A stretch of DNA of 64,000 nucleotides from Comamonas sp. lk (GCF_900564145.1 NZ_UOOB01000002.1:372001-436000); one strand, 5' to 3'; positions 1 to 12,212 are shown, numbered from the stretch's first letter. Notes: a model not told the origin generated them from the letters alone. Made by a program: numbers and translations.

Positions 1-536
1 CCAGCGCCGTGCCCCTGTACTACCGCATCTCCAGCAACCAGCTGAGCCAAAGCAGCGCACTGCAGGTGCTGGGCCCGGACTCCTCGGGCGAGGTCGAGGT
101 GTTTGTGTTCACCCACGACGGCGAAATGTTCGTAAGCCTGGCCTCAGACCACACGGACCGCAAGCTCGAAGCCTATAGCGTGGCTTTTTCCAAGCAGGCC
201 TGCGTCAAGCCCGTGGCCACCCAGACCTGGCGCTTTGCCGATGTGGCCGGCCACTGGGACGAACTGATCGTGCGCTCATGGATCGAAGAAGAGGGCCGTG
301 AGGTGCTGTACCAGGAAGGCACATTGGCCAGCCTGCGCACGCCCCAGGACCTGATCGAGGGCTACACCGGCGGCAAGGACCTGCTGCCCGAGGGCTGCGG
401 CATGACCTGCGGCACCGTAGGCGCAATCGGCGGCATCCGTCCCGCTACGCTGTTCGCCATGGAGCTGTACGATCCCCGCAGCCAGCGCACCATCCGTCAC
501 CGCTACCGCAGCGAGCTGCTCGACATCGTGGCCTGA
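1..536 (+). CDS. DUF2848 family protein, 5' end outside window
   Basis: The reading frame is open from the first base (it reads S-A-V-P-L-Y-Y) and ends in TGA at 536, so only the C-terminal 177 or so residues are present; the GTG at position 9 is internal. The segment VPLYYR...SGEVE and the block GCGMTCGTVGAIGGIRP match my memory of the DUF2848 family, which is distantly related to fumarylacetoacetate-hydrolase-like proteins and has no established reaction. The amidase starting 48 bases downstream on the same strand suggests a shared transcript for catabolism of an amide or acid. No signal peptide or membrane segment is visible. Family call is from pattern recognition only. Confidence 0.75.
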   Translation, partial: SAVPLYYRISSNQLSQSSALQVLGPDSSGEVEVFVFTHDGEMFVSLASDHTDRKLEAYSVAFSKQACVKPVATQTWRFADVAGHWDELIVRSWIEEEGREVLYQEGTLASLRTPQDLIEGYTGGKDLLPEGCGMTCGTVGAIGGIRPATLFAMELYDPRSQRTIRHRYRSELLDIVA

Positions 537-584
537 GCCACTTTGCCCCGCTTGCGGCCGTTTTCAGACAGACAGGACTCCCAG

Positions 585-1949
585 ATGACACCAGCCTTCC
601 CTCTCCCCCGCCTGGATCAGGCATCCCAACGCCTGGACCAGGGCGACACCACAGCCGTTCAACTGACCGAGCAGGCTCTGGCCCGCACCCAGCAGGGAGA
701 AGGTACCAAGGTGTTCGCACGCGTCTTTCAGGAATCGGCTCTGGCCGAAGCGCGGGCCAGCGACGGCCTGCGTGCCGCAGGTCTGGCACGCTCGCCCATC
801 GAGGGCTTGCCGATCTCGGTCAAGGACTTGTTCGATATCGCCGGCCTGCCCACGCTGGGCGGCTCGCGCCTGCTGGCCGATGCGCCGGCGGCCACGCGCA
901 CGGCTGAGGTGGTGCAGCGCCTGCGCCGGGCTGGAGCCGTCATCGTGGGCACGACCAATATGACCGAGTTTGCCTACTCGGGCCTGGGTCTGAATCCGCA
1001 CTACGGCACGCCGCGCAACCCCTGGCTGCGCGATGAAGACGGCGGCCGCATTCCCGGTGGCTCGTCCTCGGGCGCTGCCATCTCCGTCACTGATGGCATG
1101 GCCATGGCCGGCATTGGCTCGGACACGGGCGGATCGGTGCGCATTCCTTCCGCCTTTTGCGGCCTGACGGGCTTCAAGCCCACGGCGCGGCGCGTGTCCA
1201 TGCAAGGCGTGCTGCCACTGTCCGCCAATCTGGACTCCATCGGCCCGCTGGCGCCCAGCGTGCGCTGCTGCGCCACGCTGGATGCCATTCTCTCGGATGA
1301 GCCTCAGTGGGATTTGCAGGCCACACCGCTACAGGGTCTCCGCCTGCTGGCGCCCAGCAATGTGGTGCTGGACGGCATGGATGCCACCGTGGCCGCTGCC
1401 TGGGAACGCGCACTGTCTCTGCTGTCCCAGGCCGGCGTGCGCATCAGCCATGCCGTGGTTGCGCCTTTCAACGAACTGGCCGAGATCAATGCCAAGGGCG
1501 GTTTCACGGCGGCCGAGGCCTGGGCCTGGCACCGGGAATATCTGGCCTCGCGTCTGAACGAGTACGACCCCCGCGTGGGCACGCGCATTCTGCGCGGCAA
1601 GGACATCAGCGCGGCCGACTACATTGACCTGCTGGCACGCCGCAAGCAATGGATCGCCCAGGTCGAGGCACAAATGGCCGACCATGACCTGCTCATCCTG
1701 CCCACCGTGCCCGTGGTCGCACCCAAGATTGCCGACTTGTCCCAGAGCGACGAGGCCTACTTCCGCGCCAACGGCCTGATCCTGCGCAACCCCACGCTGA
1801 TCAACTTCCTGGACGGCTGCGCCATCTCCCTGCCCTGCCATCGCGCGGGCGAAGCACCGGTGGGCCTGAGCCTGGCCGGCACAGGCGGCCAGGACCGCCG
1901 CCTGCTGTCCGTGGCCCTGGCCGTGGAACAGCTGTTGGCCGAGGCCTGA
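585..1949 (+). CDS. Amidase signature family hydrolase
   Basis: A 454-residue amidase-signature enzyme that hydrolyses a C-N amide bond with a Lys/cis-Ser/Ser triad. The general base is Lys80 in SVKDLFD, the cis-serine lies in GGSSSG (about residue 161) and the nucleophile is Ser184 in GSDTGGSVRIP, followed by the family sequence CGLTGFKPT. The ATG at 585 is chosen because AGGA lies about 8 bases upstream; an earlier in-frame TTG at 543 would add a poorly conserved leader. There is no signal peptide, so it is cytoplasmic. It follows the DUF2848 gene closely and converges on a LysR gene one base away. Substrate cannot be told from sequence; it looks like stand-alone amidases rather than GatA because no gatB/gatC is near. 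Confidence 0.88.
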   Translation: MTPAFPLPRLDQASQRLDQGDTTAVQLTEQALARTQQGEGTKVFARVFQESALAEARASDGLRAAGLARSPIEGLPISVKDLFDIAGLPTLGGSRLLADAPAATRTAEVVQRLRRAGAVIVGTTNMTEFAYSGLGLNPHYGTPRNPWLRDEDGGRIPGGSSSGAAISVTDGMAMAGIGSDTGGSVRIPSAFCGLTGFKPTARRVSMQGVLPLSANLDSIGPLAPSVRCCATLDAILSDEPQWDLQATPLQGLRLLAPSNVVLDGMDATVAAAWERALSLLSQAGVRISHAVVAPFNELAEINAKGGFTAAEAWAWHREYLASRLNEYDPRVGTRILRGKDISAADYIDLLARRKQWIAQVEAQMADHDLLILPTVPVVAPKIADLSQSDEAYFRANGLILRNPTLINFLDGCAISLPCHRAGEAPVGLSLAGTGGQDRRLLSVALAVEQLLAEA

Positions 1950-1950
1950 T

Positions 1951-2877
1951 TCAGGCGACCGGGGGCAGGCGCGCCACGGCCTGGCCGTGGTTCAGCGCGA
2001 AGGCGGCCGCAGCCTCTTCGGCCGCGCGCGCCACGACTTCGGTCAAGGGATTCTGGTGGTCATTGCGGTAGCAGGCCACCAGGGGCAGAGACGGGAACTC
2101 GCGGTCCACGCGCAGCAGGCGCAGACGCTGATCTGCGAGCTCGCGCTGGATGATGGCCGGCGGCACGGCGGCCACGCCCAAGCCATCGCAGACCACACGG
2201 ATCATGGTCGCCACAGAAGCTATGCAATTGAGGTGCACCGAGGCGCTGCTCTCGGTGGAGAACAGCTGCTCAATCACCGAAAAAGGCTCGGAGCCGCGCG
2301 CAAAACACATGATGGGAAAAGCCGCCAGTTCGGCCAGGCTCAGCGTCTCATCGCCTATGCCCAATTTGGGGCTGCCTACCCAGGCCATGGGAAATTCGCC
2401 CAAGGACAGAGAACTGACCGCGCCCGAGCTCAAAGGCTTGGCCTGCAGCGACAGGTCCAGCTGCCCTTTGATCAGCTGCTCGGACATGTGCAGCGTGGTG
2501 TCGCAAGCGATCTCTACCTGCAGTCGCGGATAGCGTTGCTGCAGCAGCGCCAGAAAATCGGGAAACCAGCTGTGCACGATGGATTCGATGGCACCGATGC
2601 GGATCACGCCCGCATAGGCCTGTTTGTCCAGCATGTCCTCGCGCATCTCGCGCATGAGGCGCAATATGCGTTCTGCATGAACCAAGGCTTTGGCGCCGTC
2701 AGCCGTCAACGAGACCTCGCGCACGCCCCGGTCGAACAGGCGCACGCCAAATTCCTGCTCCAGCGTGGCGATACGACTGGAGACAGCAGCCTGCGTGGTG
2801 TACAGGCGCTCGGCCGTCATGCGGAAATTGCGCAGCTCGGCCAACAGCACAAAGGTTTCCAGGAAACGTAGATTCAT
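1951..2877 (-). CDS. LysR-type transcriptional regulator
   Basis: A 308-residue LysR regulator: an N-terminal winged helix-turn-helix (residues 1-60, with the typical TTQAAVSSRIATLEQEFGVRLF signature region) followed by a periplasmic-binding-protein-like effector domain. It is encoded tail to tail with the amidase with a single base between the stop codons, so it does not share that promoter; a role in controlling the DUF2848/amidase genes is possible but only inferred from proximity. No good Shine-Dalgarno sequence is visible before the ATG at 2877. The effector is unknown. Confidence 0.88.
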   Translation of the reverse strand: MNLRFLETFVLLAELRNFRMTAERLYTTQAAVSSRIATLEQEFGVRLFDRGVREVSLTADGAKALVHAERILRLMREMREDMLDKQAYAGVIRIGAIESIVHSWFPDFLALLQQRYPRLQVEIACDTTLHMSEQLIKGQLDLSLQAKPLSSGAVSSLSLGEFPMAWVGSPKLGIGDETLSLAELAAFPIMCFARGSEPFSVIEQLFSTESSASVHLNCIASVATMIRVVCDGLGVAAVPPAIIQRELADQRLRLLRVDREFPSLPLVACYRNDHQNPLTEVVARAAEEAAAAFALNHGQAVARLPPVA

Positions 2878-2978
2878 GGGGCGATATTAACTTTCCAGCC
2901 CCTGTCGATACAGCCCCGTACCCAGGCCAGCTCGCCTTTTGTTGCTGCCGCTGAGCCGCCCTGAGAACGTGTGGGTGG

Positions 2979-3143
2979 CTATGCGCCCATCAGGCTCATG
3001 ATGCCCTGCAGCATCAGGGCCAGCAGACCTATCACCGCCGCCAGCATCAGCCAGGGGCCCCAGCGCTTTTCATTCCATGAATAGCCAACCGTCAGGGCGA
3101 CGCAGCAAACGCCCAGCACCAGCATGGTTTGAATGAAGCTCAT
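2979..3143 (-). CDS. Small inner-membrane protein, function unknown
   Basis: A 54-residue protein with two hydrophobic segments (about residues 4-20 and 29-51) separated by a short basic loop containing NEKRWGPW, so it probably forms a membrane hairpin. The ATG at 3143 is preceded by AAGGGAG at good spacing; an upstream ATG at 3197 would add a polar leader without a ribosome site. I do not recognise a family. It stands alone between the LysR gene and the divergent cysK. The good ribosome site and hydrophobic pattern argue that it is real. Confidence 0.6.
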   Translation of the reverse strand: MSFIQTMLVLGVCCVALTVGYSWNEKRWGPWLMLAAVIGLLALMLQGIMSLMGA

Positions 3144-3349
3144 TCTGACACTCCCTTTTCTGTTGAGTGATGTCCCGTTTTCGGCTTTCATTGTCACGGC
3201 GCCCCGCGCCGGCAGCCTTGATTTTCATCAAGCCTCGCGACCCGGCACCGCAGCGCGCAGGCATATTGATATTCCTGCCAGCTAGAACAACTGCGCCACA
3301 ATGGGCGTTTGCGATTTCTCCCGATATCCACCCACCTGCTGGAGGCTTC

Positions 3350-4270
3350 ATGAAATTCGACAACGTTCTGCAAACCATTGGCAACACGCCCATCATCCGC
3401 ATCAACCGCCTGTTCGGCGCCACCCCCCATGTGTGGATCAAGTCCGAACGCGGCAACCCCGGCGGCTCCATCAAGGACCGCATTGCGCTGTCCATGGTGG
3501 AAGATGCAGAAAAATCGGGAGCGCTGCAGCCCGGCGGCACCATCATCGAGCCGACCAGCGGCAACACCGGCGTGGGCCTGGCCCTGGTGGCCGCCGTCAA
3601 GGGCTACAAGCTGGTTCTGGTCATGCCCGACAGCATGTCCGTCGAGCGCCGCCGCCTGATGCTGGCCTATGGCGCTTCGTTCGACCTGACGCCCAAGGAA
3701 AAAGGCATGAAGGGCGCCATCGCCCGCGCTCAGGAGCTGGCAGCGCAAACGCCGGGCTCCTGGATTCCCCAGCAGTTCGAGAACCCCGCCAACGTGGCCG
3801 TGCATGAAGCCACCACGGCGCAAGAAGTGCTGGCCGATTTCCCCGACGGTCTGGATGTGCTGATCACCGGCGTGGGCACCGGCGGCCACCTGACGGGCGT
3901 GGCCAAGGTGCTCAAGGCCAAATTTCCGAATCTGAAAGTGTTTGCCGTGGAGCCCAGCGCGTCGCCCGTGATCTCCGGCGGCCAGCCTGCACCCCACCCC
4001 ATCCAGGGCATTGGCGCCGGTTTTGTGCCCAAGAACCTCGATACCAGCTTGCTGGACGGCGTGATCCAGGTCGAAGCCGAACCCGCCCGCGAATACGCGC
4101 GCCGCATGGCGCGTGAAGAAGGTCTGCTGGTGGGCATTTCCTCGGGCGCCACGCTGGCAGCCATTGCCCAGAAGCTGCCCGACCTACCCGCAGGCGCCAA
4201 GGTGCTGGGCTTTGCCTATGACACCGGCGAGCGCTATCTGTCGGTGGAAGGCTTTTTGCCCAACGCCTGA
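3350..4270 (+). CDS. cysK: Cysteine synthase A (O-acetylserine sulfhydrylase)
   Basis: A 306-residue PLP enzyme that makes L-cysteine from O-acetylserine and sulfide in the cytoplasm. The PLP lysine is Lys42 in GGSIKDR; the substrate loop PTSGNTG lies at residues 68-74 and the phosphate-binding glycine loop GTGGHLTG at about 176-183. [11 protein letters not shown] near residue 225 is typical of the CysK rather than the CysM branch, though the two are hard to separate without alignment. The ATG at 3350 follows a GGAGG ribosome site by 6 bases; longer in-frame starts would add an unconserved leader. It is a single-gene unit with a terminator directly after it. Confidence 0.9.
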   Translation: MKFDNVLQTIGNTPIIRINRLFGATPHVWIKSERGNPGGSIKDRIALSMVEDAEKSGALQPGGTIIEPTSGNTGVGLALVAAVKGYKLVLVMPDSMSVERRRLMLAYGASFDLTPKEKGMKGAIARAQELAAQTPGSWIPQQFENPANVAVHEATTAQEVLADFPDGLDVLITGVGTGGHLTGVAKVLKAKFPNLKVFAVEPSASPVISGGQPAPHPIQGIGAGFVPKNLDTSLLDGVIQVEAEPAREYARRMAREEGLLVGISSGATLAAIAQKLPDLPAGAKVLGFAYDTGERYLSVEGFLPNA

Positions 4271-4290
4271 TCAATCCGGTCAGCCCAAGA

Positions 4291-4318
4291 AAACGCCGCA
4301 CCCAAATGCGGTGTTTTT
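4291..4318 (+). terminator. Rho-independent terminator of cysK
   Basis: Arms AAACGCCGCA and TGCGGTGTTT pair with one G-T wobble around a short loop, and the hairpin runs into a T tract. It lies 20 bases after the cysK stop. Confidence 0.75.
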
Positions 4319-4347
4319 GATTCAAAACCGGCCAAGACCCAACAAAT

Positions 4348-4371
4348 AAAAGCGCAAGCAGCTATCAATTC
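4348..4371. repeat. Interspersed GATAGCTG/TGCGC motif, copy a
   Basis: Read on the minus strand this is TTGATAGCTGCTTGCGCTT. The same core recurs in gaps at about 34133 and 47220 and, more loosely, at 12213, 29822 and inside sbcD. It sits between cysK and the DUF3617 gene. Confidence 0.5.
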
Positions 4372-4386
4372 AGGAAGCTGCCCAGT

Positions 4387-4932
4387 TCACAGCGGACAAT
4401 CCTCCTGACGCTCGTAATCCTGAATCAGCGTGAAGGCCGGCTGACTCTTCAATGCCCTGGCCTTAGTGAGCACGGTGAAATGCGTAGGCGACCAGCGCCG
4501 CACCTCGATCAAGGACGGCAGTGCCTTGAACATCTCGGCCTGCTTGGCCTCGCTTTTGCCCGCCTTGCGTTGCTGGGGCGGCGGCATGGGGCAGCTGACC
4601 TGCAGCTGCGCCAGCTCCTCGGTATTGACCTGCACACGGCCGGTGCAGCTCATGCCGTCATCGCCCTGACTCAGAAACGACTGCAAATCCTCGGCAATGC
4701 CTTGCGGCGTGATGCAACCCGATTCAGGCGCTGGTGGCTTGCGCACCGGCTCGAAGCGGGTCTTGAGCTGCCACAGGCCGGGCTCAATCGATTGCAGCAC
4801 TTTGAGCTCGCCAAAAGGCAGCGCAGATGCTCCAGCTTGCGTCTCTTCAGCCGTTTGAGCGTATGCCGCCGCAGCGGCTGCGCACAGGGTAATGGCCAGC
4901 AAGGTCTTGCCTGTCTGCATGGATTGCTTCAC
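4387..4932 (-). CDS. DUF3617 domain-containing exported protein
   Basis: A 181-residue protein with a clear signal peptide (basic start, hydrophobic core up to about residue 24, cleavage around AYAQ). The mature part contains IEPGLWQLKTRFE, the opening strand typical of DUF3617 proteins, and paired cysteines (CITPQG, MSCTGR, VSCPMP). The family is periplasmic or outer-membrane associated and of unknown function. The start may be the GTG at 4932, which has GAGG 5 bases upstream, or the ATG at 4920; both leave the signal peptide intact. It is a single gene, convergent with cysK. Confidence 0.75.
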   Translation of the reverse strand: MKQSMQTGKTLLAITLCAAAAAAYAQTAEETQAGASALPFGELKVLQSIEPGLWQLKTRFEPVRKPPAPESGCITPQGIAEDLQSFLSQGDDGMSCTGRVQVNTEELAQLQVSCPMPPPQQRKAGKSEAKQAEMFKALPSLIEVRRWSPTHFTVLTKARALKSQPAFTLIQDYERQEDCPL

Positions 4933-5234
4933 AAACGCCTCGCTTTCTGCACGGATTGCCCAGTTTAAGAAGCCGCGCCGCCAAACGGCGTAAGCGCATG
5001 TTCACACATCGGGGGCAAAAACCGCCACACACCACCTCCATTTGCAGCATGCGCGGCTTGCATGGGAGCGGGATGATGCAGGAACCGGCATAGGCGTATT
5101 TCGGATTTGCGCTCGATAGCTGCCGAATGGCCCATGGAGCAAGCGGTCATCCGCCCGGGCTTGCATCCCGTTTTCCACCTCCCCTACCATCGTCCCCAGA
5201 AGTGCCACAAGCACGCAAAGGGAGTATTGCCATC
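4933..5234. other. Intergenic region between divergent DUF3617 and ABC exporter genes
   Basis: About 300 bases between divergent genes that must hold both promoters. I see small inverted repeats (GCCGCCAAACGGC near 4978 and CATGC...GCATG near 5049) but no convincing -35/-10 pair, no terminator T tract and no conserved small gene. An open frame continues upstream from the ABC exporter through here to 5127, but its translation does not look like protein. Confidence 0.5.
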
Positions 5235-7076
<1,842 letters not shown>

Positions 7077-7117
7077 GAAATCACGATCAACCGATCTAGG
7101 GACAAGCGTCAGCTGCT

Positions 7118-7384
7118 ATGACTATTGAACTCAACAAACATCTGCAACAACAGGCCATCACCTCGATAGAGCGCTACTTCCGCGAGAACATGGATGAGCC
7201 CATAGGCAATATGCAGTCGGGTGCCCTGCTCAATTTCTTTCTCGCCGAGATCGGGCCCAGCATCTACAACCAGGCCGTGGCCGATGTGCAGGAAAATCTG
7301 CAGGCCCGTCTGCAGGAGCTGGACTATGAGGTGGGCAAGGAAGAGTTCACCTACTGGACGGCCAAGCGCCCGGCGCGGCGCTGA
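7118..7384 (+). CDS. DUF2164 family protein
   Basis: An 88-residue soluble protein. SIERYFRENMDEPIGNMQSG and the C-terminal run EVGKEEFTYW match the DUF2164 family, for which no function is established. It lies 41 bases after the ABC exporter and is followed by a strong terminator, so the two are probably co-transcribed. No membrane segment or metal motif is visible. Confidence 0.75.
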   Translation: MTIELNKHLQQQAITSIERYFRENMDEPIGNMQSGALLNFFLAEIGPSIYNQAVADVQENLQARLQELDYEVGKEEFTYWTAKRPARR

Positions 7385-7421
7385 AGCTGCGGCGCATCTG
7401 GCGCGGCCATTCATCCCATCC

Positions 7422-7454
7422 AAGCCTGACCGGTGCTGCCGGTCAGGCTTTTTT
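7422..7454 (+). terminator. Rho-independent terminator after DUF2164 gene
   Basis: A perfect 12-bp stem (AAGCCTGACCGG / CCGGTCAGGCTT) with a 5-base loop runs into TTTTTT. It closes the exporter-DUF2164 unit before sbcD. Confidence 0.9.
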
Positions 7455-7483
7455 ACTGCAGTGCAGCACCGTAACATCGCCCC

Positions 7484-8740
7484 ATGCGCATACTTCATAC
7501 CTCCGACTGGCATCTGGGCCAGCATTTCATGGGCCAGAGCCGCCAGCCCGAACATCAGGCCCTGCTGGACTGGCTGCTGAACGAGGTGAACACGCATGCG
7601 GTCGATGCCGTGCTGATTGCCGGCGATATCTTCGACACCGGCGCACCGCCCAGCTATGCGCGCGAACTGTACAACCAGCTCATTGCCAGGCTGCACAGCG
7701 CCGGCGTGGCCTTGCTGCTGCTGGGCGGCAACCATGACTCCGTCAGCGTGCTGGAGGAAAGCCAGGCCTTGCTGGCCTATCTGAATACCTGCGTGATTGC
7801 CGCCACCGCAGATGCGGCCCGGCATGTGATCACCTTGCCGCTGCGTCAGGACTACGAGCAGACCGAGCGCCAGCCCGGCTGCATCGTCTGCGCCCTGCCC
7901 TTTATCCGCGCCCGCGATGTGCTGCAAAGCCAGGCCGGGCAAAGCGCGCAAGACAAGCAGCAGGCACTGCAAAGCGCCATCCAGAATACTTATCAACAGG
8001 TGTATGCGGCAGCGCTGGCACGCCAGGCCGAGCTGGCTTCAACCCTGGGCCGCAAGCTGCCCATCATCGCCACCGGCCATCTGACCACGGTGGGCGCCAG
8101 CAGCAACGAATCCGTGCGCGAGATCTATGTGGGCTCGCTGGAGGCCTTTCCGTCCAATGCTTTTCCGCCCGCCGACTACATTGCGCTAGGCCATATCCAC
8201 AAGCCCCAGACCGTGGGCGGGCAGGAGCACATACGCTACAGCGGCTCGCCGCTGGCTCTGGGTTTTGACGAAGCCCGTCAAACCAAGCAGATGCTGCTGG
8301 TGGAGCTGAACGAAGCCGGGCTGCAGCGCATCACGCCGCTGGCTGTGCCGGTATTTCAGCCCATGGCCGCCGTGAGCTGCAGCCTGGCGCAGCTGCCCAA
8401 CGCTTTCAAAGAGATAGCTAGCAGCGCAAGCGCAGCCTGCCCGGCCTGGGTGGAAGTAACCATTGAAGAAGACGATTACCTGGCCGATCTGGCCGGCCGT
8501 GTTCAGGCCCTGGCCGAAGGCCTGCCGCTGCAGGTGCTGCGCATCAAGCGCAAGCGCCTGGGGGCGGCGGCGCAGCTGATGAGCGAAGCCAGGGAATCGC
8601 TGGACGATCTGACGCCGGCCGATGTCTTTGAGCGCCGGCTGGCGCAGGAGAACCTGGAGCCCGCGCTGCAGACCGCCCTGCAAGAGCGCTATCTCAGCGT
8701 GCTGGGCCGGCTCAACGGCCAGACAGGAGAGCAGCCATGA
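7484..8740 (+). CDS. sbcD: Exonuclease subunit SbcD
   Basis: A 418-residue Mre11-type nuclease that, with SbcC, opens hairpins and trims DNA ends. Metal-binding phosphoesterase motifs are in order: SDWHLG (Asp8, His10), AGDIFDTG (Asp48), GGNHDS (Asn83, His84), then ATGHLTT and ALGHIHKPQ. The C-terminal part carries the SbcC-binding and capping region. The stop codon overlaps the sbcC start by four bases (ATGA), so the two are translationally coupled. Oddly, residues of about 307-320 ([14 protein letters not shown]) are encoded by DNA resembling the interspersed GATAGCT/GCGC motif found elsewhere in intergenic gaps of this window. Confidence 0.93.
   Translation: MRILHTSDWHLGQHFMGQSRQPEHQALLDWLLNEVNTHAVDAVLIAGDIFDTGAPPSYARELYNQLIARLHSAGVALLLLGGNHDSVSVLEESQALLAYLNTCVIAATADAARHVITLPLRQDYEQTERQPGCIVCALPFIRARDVLQSQAGQSAQDKQQALQSAIQNTYQQVYAAALARQAELASTLGRKLPIIATGHLTTVGASSNESVREIYVGSLEAFPSNAFPPADYIALGHIHKPQTVGGQEHIRYSGSPLALGFDEARQTKQMLLVELNEAGLQRITPLAVPVFQPMAAVSCSLAQLPNAFKEIASSASAACPAWVEVTIEEDDYLADLAGRVQALAEGLPLQVLRIKRKRLGAAAQLMSEARESLDDLTPADVFERRLAQENLEPALQTALQERYLSVLGRLNGQTGEQP
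8404..8432. repeat. Interspersed-motif-like segment inside sbcD
   Basis: GAGATAGCTAGCAGCGCAAGCG within the sbcD reading frame resembles the intergenic copies at 4348, 34133 and 47220. It keeps the frame open and encodes a small Ser/Ala-rich linker in a part of SbcD expected to tolerate insertion. The resemblance is by eye and short. Confidence 0.4.
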
Positions 8741-11700
8741 AAATTCTCAAGCTGCGTCTGAAAAACCTCAACTCGCTCAAGGGCGAATGGTCCATCGATT
8801 TCAGCAGCGACAAGTTTGCCGACAACAGCTTGTTCGCCATCACCGGCCCCACGGGGGCGGGCAAATCCACGCTGCTCGATGCCATCTGCCTGGCTCTGTA
8901 TCACCAGACGCCAAGGCTCTCCACCATCAGCGCCAGCAACAACGATTTGATGACCCGCCACACGGCGGACTGCCTGGCCGAGGTGGAGTTCGAGGTCAAA
9001 GGCGTGGTCTACCGTGCCTTCTGGAGCCAGCGCCGCGCCCGCGACAAGGCCAGCGGCGCGCTGCAAGCCCCGCGCGTGGAGCTTGCCCTGGTCGGCGACG
9101 GCCAGATTCTGAGCAGCCAAAGCAACGACAAGCTCAAGGCCATGGCCCGCATCACCGGGCTGGATTTCGAGCGCTTTACCAAGTCCATGCTGCTGGCCCA
9201 GGGCGGCTTTGCCGCCTTCTTGCAAGCCAGCGCCAATGAACGCGCCGAACTACTGGAAGAGCTGACCGGCACCGAAATCTACGGCCGGATTTCACAAACC
9301 GTATTCGAGCAGGCCCGCGATGCCAGACAGGCGTTGGAGAAGCAACAGGCGCAAGCCCAGGGCATGCAGTTGCTGGACGAGGCCACGCGCAGCGAGCTGC
9401 AAGCACAGGCCGCACAGCGGCAAACCACATTGGCCGATTTGCAAGCGCGCCAAGCCCGGCTGCAAAGCGTGCAGCAATGGCAAACGCTGAGCGCGCGCAC
9501 CAGCGCTGAGGTGGCGCAGGCACGCAGCGTGCAAGCCACAGCCCGGCAAGCGCTGGCGGATGCCGCCCCTGACTTGCAGCGCCTGCAGGCCCACGCGCCC
9601 GCATGGACGCTTCGCCCCCTGCACCTGCAAAAGAGCCAGTCCCAAGACCAGCTGGCTGCAGAACAGCAGCAATTGCAGCGCCTGCATGCAGAACAGCTGC
9701 AAGCACAGGTAGCGCAATGGCAGCAGCACCAGCAAGCCCAGGCACTGAGCGCCAGCGCACTACAAAAATCAAAGCAGCAACTGCAAGCCTCGATTGCGCA
9801 ACAGACCGAATTGACGGCATGGCACCAAAGCCATGCCAGCCACGTCCTGCTGGGCGAAAATCTCAGCGGCTGGCGCGAGCAATTGCAGCAGCGCCAGCAA
9901 CTGCAACAGCAAGCCGCGCAGATCGAAAACCAGCAGGCGCAGCTGCAAAAAACGGCAGCGCTGCTGCTGCTGCAAGCCGACCAGCAAGCCCAGCACAGCG
10001 CCCAGGCGGCAGAGCAAGTTTCCCAGGCGCTGCAGCAGCAACAGACCGCAGAGCAAGCCCAGCTACAACGACTGGCCGCCCATGACGCCAGCCTGCCCCA
10101 GTTGCGCAGCCACTGGCAAGCCGCACAGCAGCAGTGGCACCACGGGCAGCAACTGCAAGCCCAAGCCCTATTGCGCCAGCCGCTGGCGCAGCAGCAGCAA
10201 GCCAATGCACAGGCGTTGACTGCCAGCGAAGCCCGTATTCAGCAGCAGCTAGGCCAGCGCCAGCTCTTGCGCGAACAATACAAGGCGCTGACGGAAAAAG
10301 TCAGCGACAAGCAGGCCCTGCTGGCGCAGGAGCAACGCATTCAAAGCCTGCAGGCACACCGCGCGGCGCTGCAGCCGGGCGAGGCCTGCCCGCTGTGCGG
10401 ATCGCAGGAGCACCCGGCGATCAGCGAATACGCGGCCCTGGATATTTCCGCTACCGAGGCGGCACTGAAACAGGCGCAACAAGAGCGCGAGGCTCTACAG
10501 CAGCAAGGCGAGTTGCTGAACGCCGGGCTGGCCACCAGCCAAAGCCAGCACCAGCATCAGCAAGATCAGCGCGATGCCATCGCCACGCAGATTGCGCAGT
10601 GGCAAGAACGCTGGAGCACCTTGTGCGAGCAAGCGGCAGAGCCGGTGGCTGACACGGCATGGCAGCAGCCAGACAGTTTGAGCGCAGCCTGCGACAAGGC
10701 CAGCCAGCAGATTGCTGCGCTGGAGCAAACCCTGGCCGCTGCCGATGCCGGCGAGCGCCTGTGGCAAGCCGCCAAAGATGCCTACCAGGCCGCGCTGCAA
10801 CACCAGCAGCGCGCCGACCATGCACAGGCCAGCACCCAACAAGAGCTGCAAAGCAATACCGCTCAGCAGCAGCGCGCCGGCGAGTCGCTGCAAACCTTGC
10901 TGCAGCAATCCAGCGAGCTGCAAGCCAAGCTGCAAACCGCCATGCAAGCCGCTGGTCATGCACTGCCCGCCGTGCCGGACAGCGCCGACTGGCTTGCCGC
11001 CCGCCAGCAGGAATGGCAGCAATGGCAGCGCCAGCAAGCCTTGCTCCAAGAGCTGTCACAGCAGAGGCAAGCGCAGCAACGCATATGCGAACAGGCTGCG
11101 CAGGAGGCCGAGCATTGGCAGCAGCGCAGCCAGGCTTTGCCCGCCCTGCCGGCCGATGCCCCACCCTATGCGGCAGCCCCGGCCGCCACGCTGACAGACT
11201 GCATCGCTCAGCTGGATCACAGCGCGCAAACGCTGGCCTCGCTGCAAGGCCAGATCAGCCAGGCCCAGACCACGCTGGCACAGCGGCAGCAATCGGCGGA
11301 TCAGGCCTTGGCGGCATGGCAGCAGGGGCTGCAGTCCAGCCCGTTTGCCGATGAGGCGCAATACCTGATGGCCCTGCTGCCCGATGCCGAGCACAGCCGC
11401 TTGCAGGCGCTCAGCGATCAGCTGCAGATCGCCGCGCAGCGCGCCAGCACCTTGCTGGCCGATACCACCCAACGGCTGGCCGAGCTGCAGGCCCAGGCCT
11501 TGAGCGATGAAGCGCCCGAGGCCATCAGCGGGCAGATCGCCCAGCTGGAAGTCGAACGCGCCCAGCAGGCCGAGCAACTGGGTGCGCACCGCGCCCGCCT
11601 CAGCGACGACGCGCAGCGCCGCGCCGGCCAGCAGGCACTGCTGGCCCAGATTGCCGAGCAGGAAAAAGACAGCGATCTATGGCAGCGCCTGGACGGTCTG

Positions 11701-12174
11701 ATCGGTTCGGCCAAGGGCGACAAATACCGCAAATTTGCCCAGGGGCTGACGCTGGATCATCTGCTGCATCTGGCCAACCGCCACCTCAACCGCCTGCATG
11801 GTCGCTATCTGCTGCGCCGCAAACCCACGGGCGAGCTGGAGCTGGACATTGTGGACGGCTGGCAGGGCGATGTGACGCGCGACACGCGCACGCTCTCGGG
11901 CGGCGAGGCCTTTCTGGTCAGTCTGGCCCTGGCCCTGGCCTTGTCCGATCTGGTGAGCAACAAGACCTCCATCGACTCGCTGTTCCTGGACGAGGGCTTT
12001 GGCACGCTGGACGGCGACGCGCTGGAAGTGGCGCTCACGGCACTGGATGCGCTCAACGCTAGCGGCAAGATGATTGGCATCATCAGCCATGTGGAAGCGC
12101 TCAAGGAACGCATTGCCGCCCAGATCCGGGTGGAGAAATGCGCGGGCGTTGGCTACTCGCGACTGGTGCTCTGA
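8737..12174 (+). CDS. sbcC: Exonuclease subunit SbcC (Rad50-like ATPase)
   Basis: An 1145-residue SMC-like ATPase. The N-terminal lobe has Walker [10 protein letters not shown] (residues 37-45); the zinc hook CPLC is at about 551-554, close to the middle; the C-terminal lobe has signature [15 protein letters not shown] (about 1052) and Walker [13 protein letters not shown] (about 1081-1092). Between lobes and hook are two very long coiled-coil arms unusually rich in Gln and Ala, which give many spurious open frames on the other strands. It forms the SbcCD complex with the coupled upstream gene product, using ATP to tether and open DNA ends for the SbcD nuclease. Confidence 0.95.
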   Translation: MKILKLRLKNLNSLKGEWSIDFSSDKFADNSLFAITGPTGAGKSTLLDAICLALYHQTPRLSTISASNNDLMTRHTADCLAEVEFEVKGVVYRAFWSQRRARDKASGALQAPRVELALVGDGQILSSQSNDKLKAMARITGLDFERFTKSMLLAQGGFAAFLQASANERAELLEELTGTEIYGRISQTVFEQARDARQALEKQQAQAQGMQLLDEATRSELQAQAAQRQTTLADLQARQARLQSVQQWQTLSARTSAEVAQARSVQATARQALADAAPDLQRLQAHAPAWTLRPLHLQKSQSQDQLAAEQQQLQRLHAEQLQAQVAQWQQHQQAQALSASALQKSKQQLQASIAQQTELTAWHQSHASHVLLGENLSGWREQLQQRQQLQQQAAQIENQQAQLQKTAALLLLQADQQAQHSAQAAEQVSQALQQQQTAEQAQLQRLAAHDASLPQLRSHWQAAQQQWHHGQQLQAQALLRQPLAQQQQANAQALTASEARIQQQLGQRQLLREQYKALTEKVSDKQALLAQEQRIQSLQAHRAALQPGEACPLCGSQEHPAISEYAALDISATEAALKQAQQEREALQQQGELLNAGLATSQSQHQHQQDQRDAIATQIAQWQERWSTLCEQAAEPVADTAWQQPDSLSAACDKASQQIAALEQTLAAADAGERLWQAAKDAYQAALQHQQRADHAQASTQQELQSNTAQQQRAGESLQTLLQQSSELQAKLQTAMQAAGHALPAVPDSADWLAARQQEWQQWQRQQALLQELSQQRQAQQRICEQAAQEAEHWQQRSQALPALPADAPPYAAAPAATLTDCIAQLDHSAQTLASLQGQISQAQTTLAQRQQSADQALAAWQQGLQSSPFADEAQYLMALLPDAEHSRLQALSDQLQIAAQRASTLLADTTQRLAELQAQALSDEAPEAISGQIAQLEVERAQQAEQLGAHRARLSDDAQRRAGQQALLAQIAEQEKDSDLWQRLDGLIGSAKGDKYRKFAQGLTLDHLLHLANRHLNRLHGRYLLRRKPTGELELDIVDGWQGDVTRDTRTLSGGEAFLVSLALALALSDLVSNKTSIDSLFLDEGFGTLDGDALEVALTALDALNASGKMIGIISHVEALKERIAAQIRVEKCAGVGYSRLVL

Positions 12175-12212
12175 GATGGGGCCGGCGCTTGAGGCTGATT
12201 TATAGAAAATCG

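Noticed and set aside
8737..12174. SMC chromosome-condensation protein
   Set aside because: The CPLC zinc hook at the middle and the translational coupling to sbcD identify it as SbcC.
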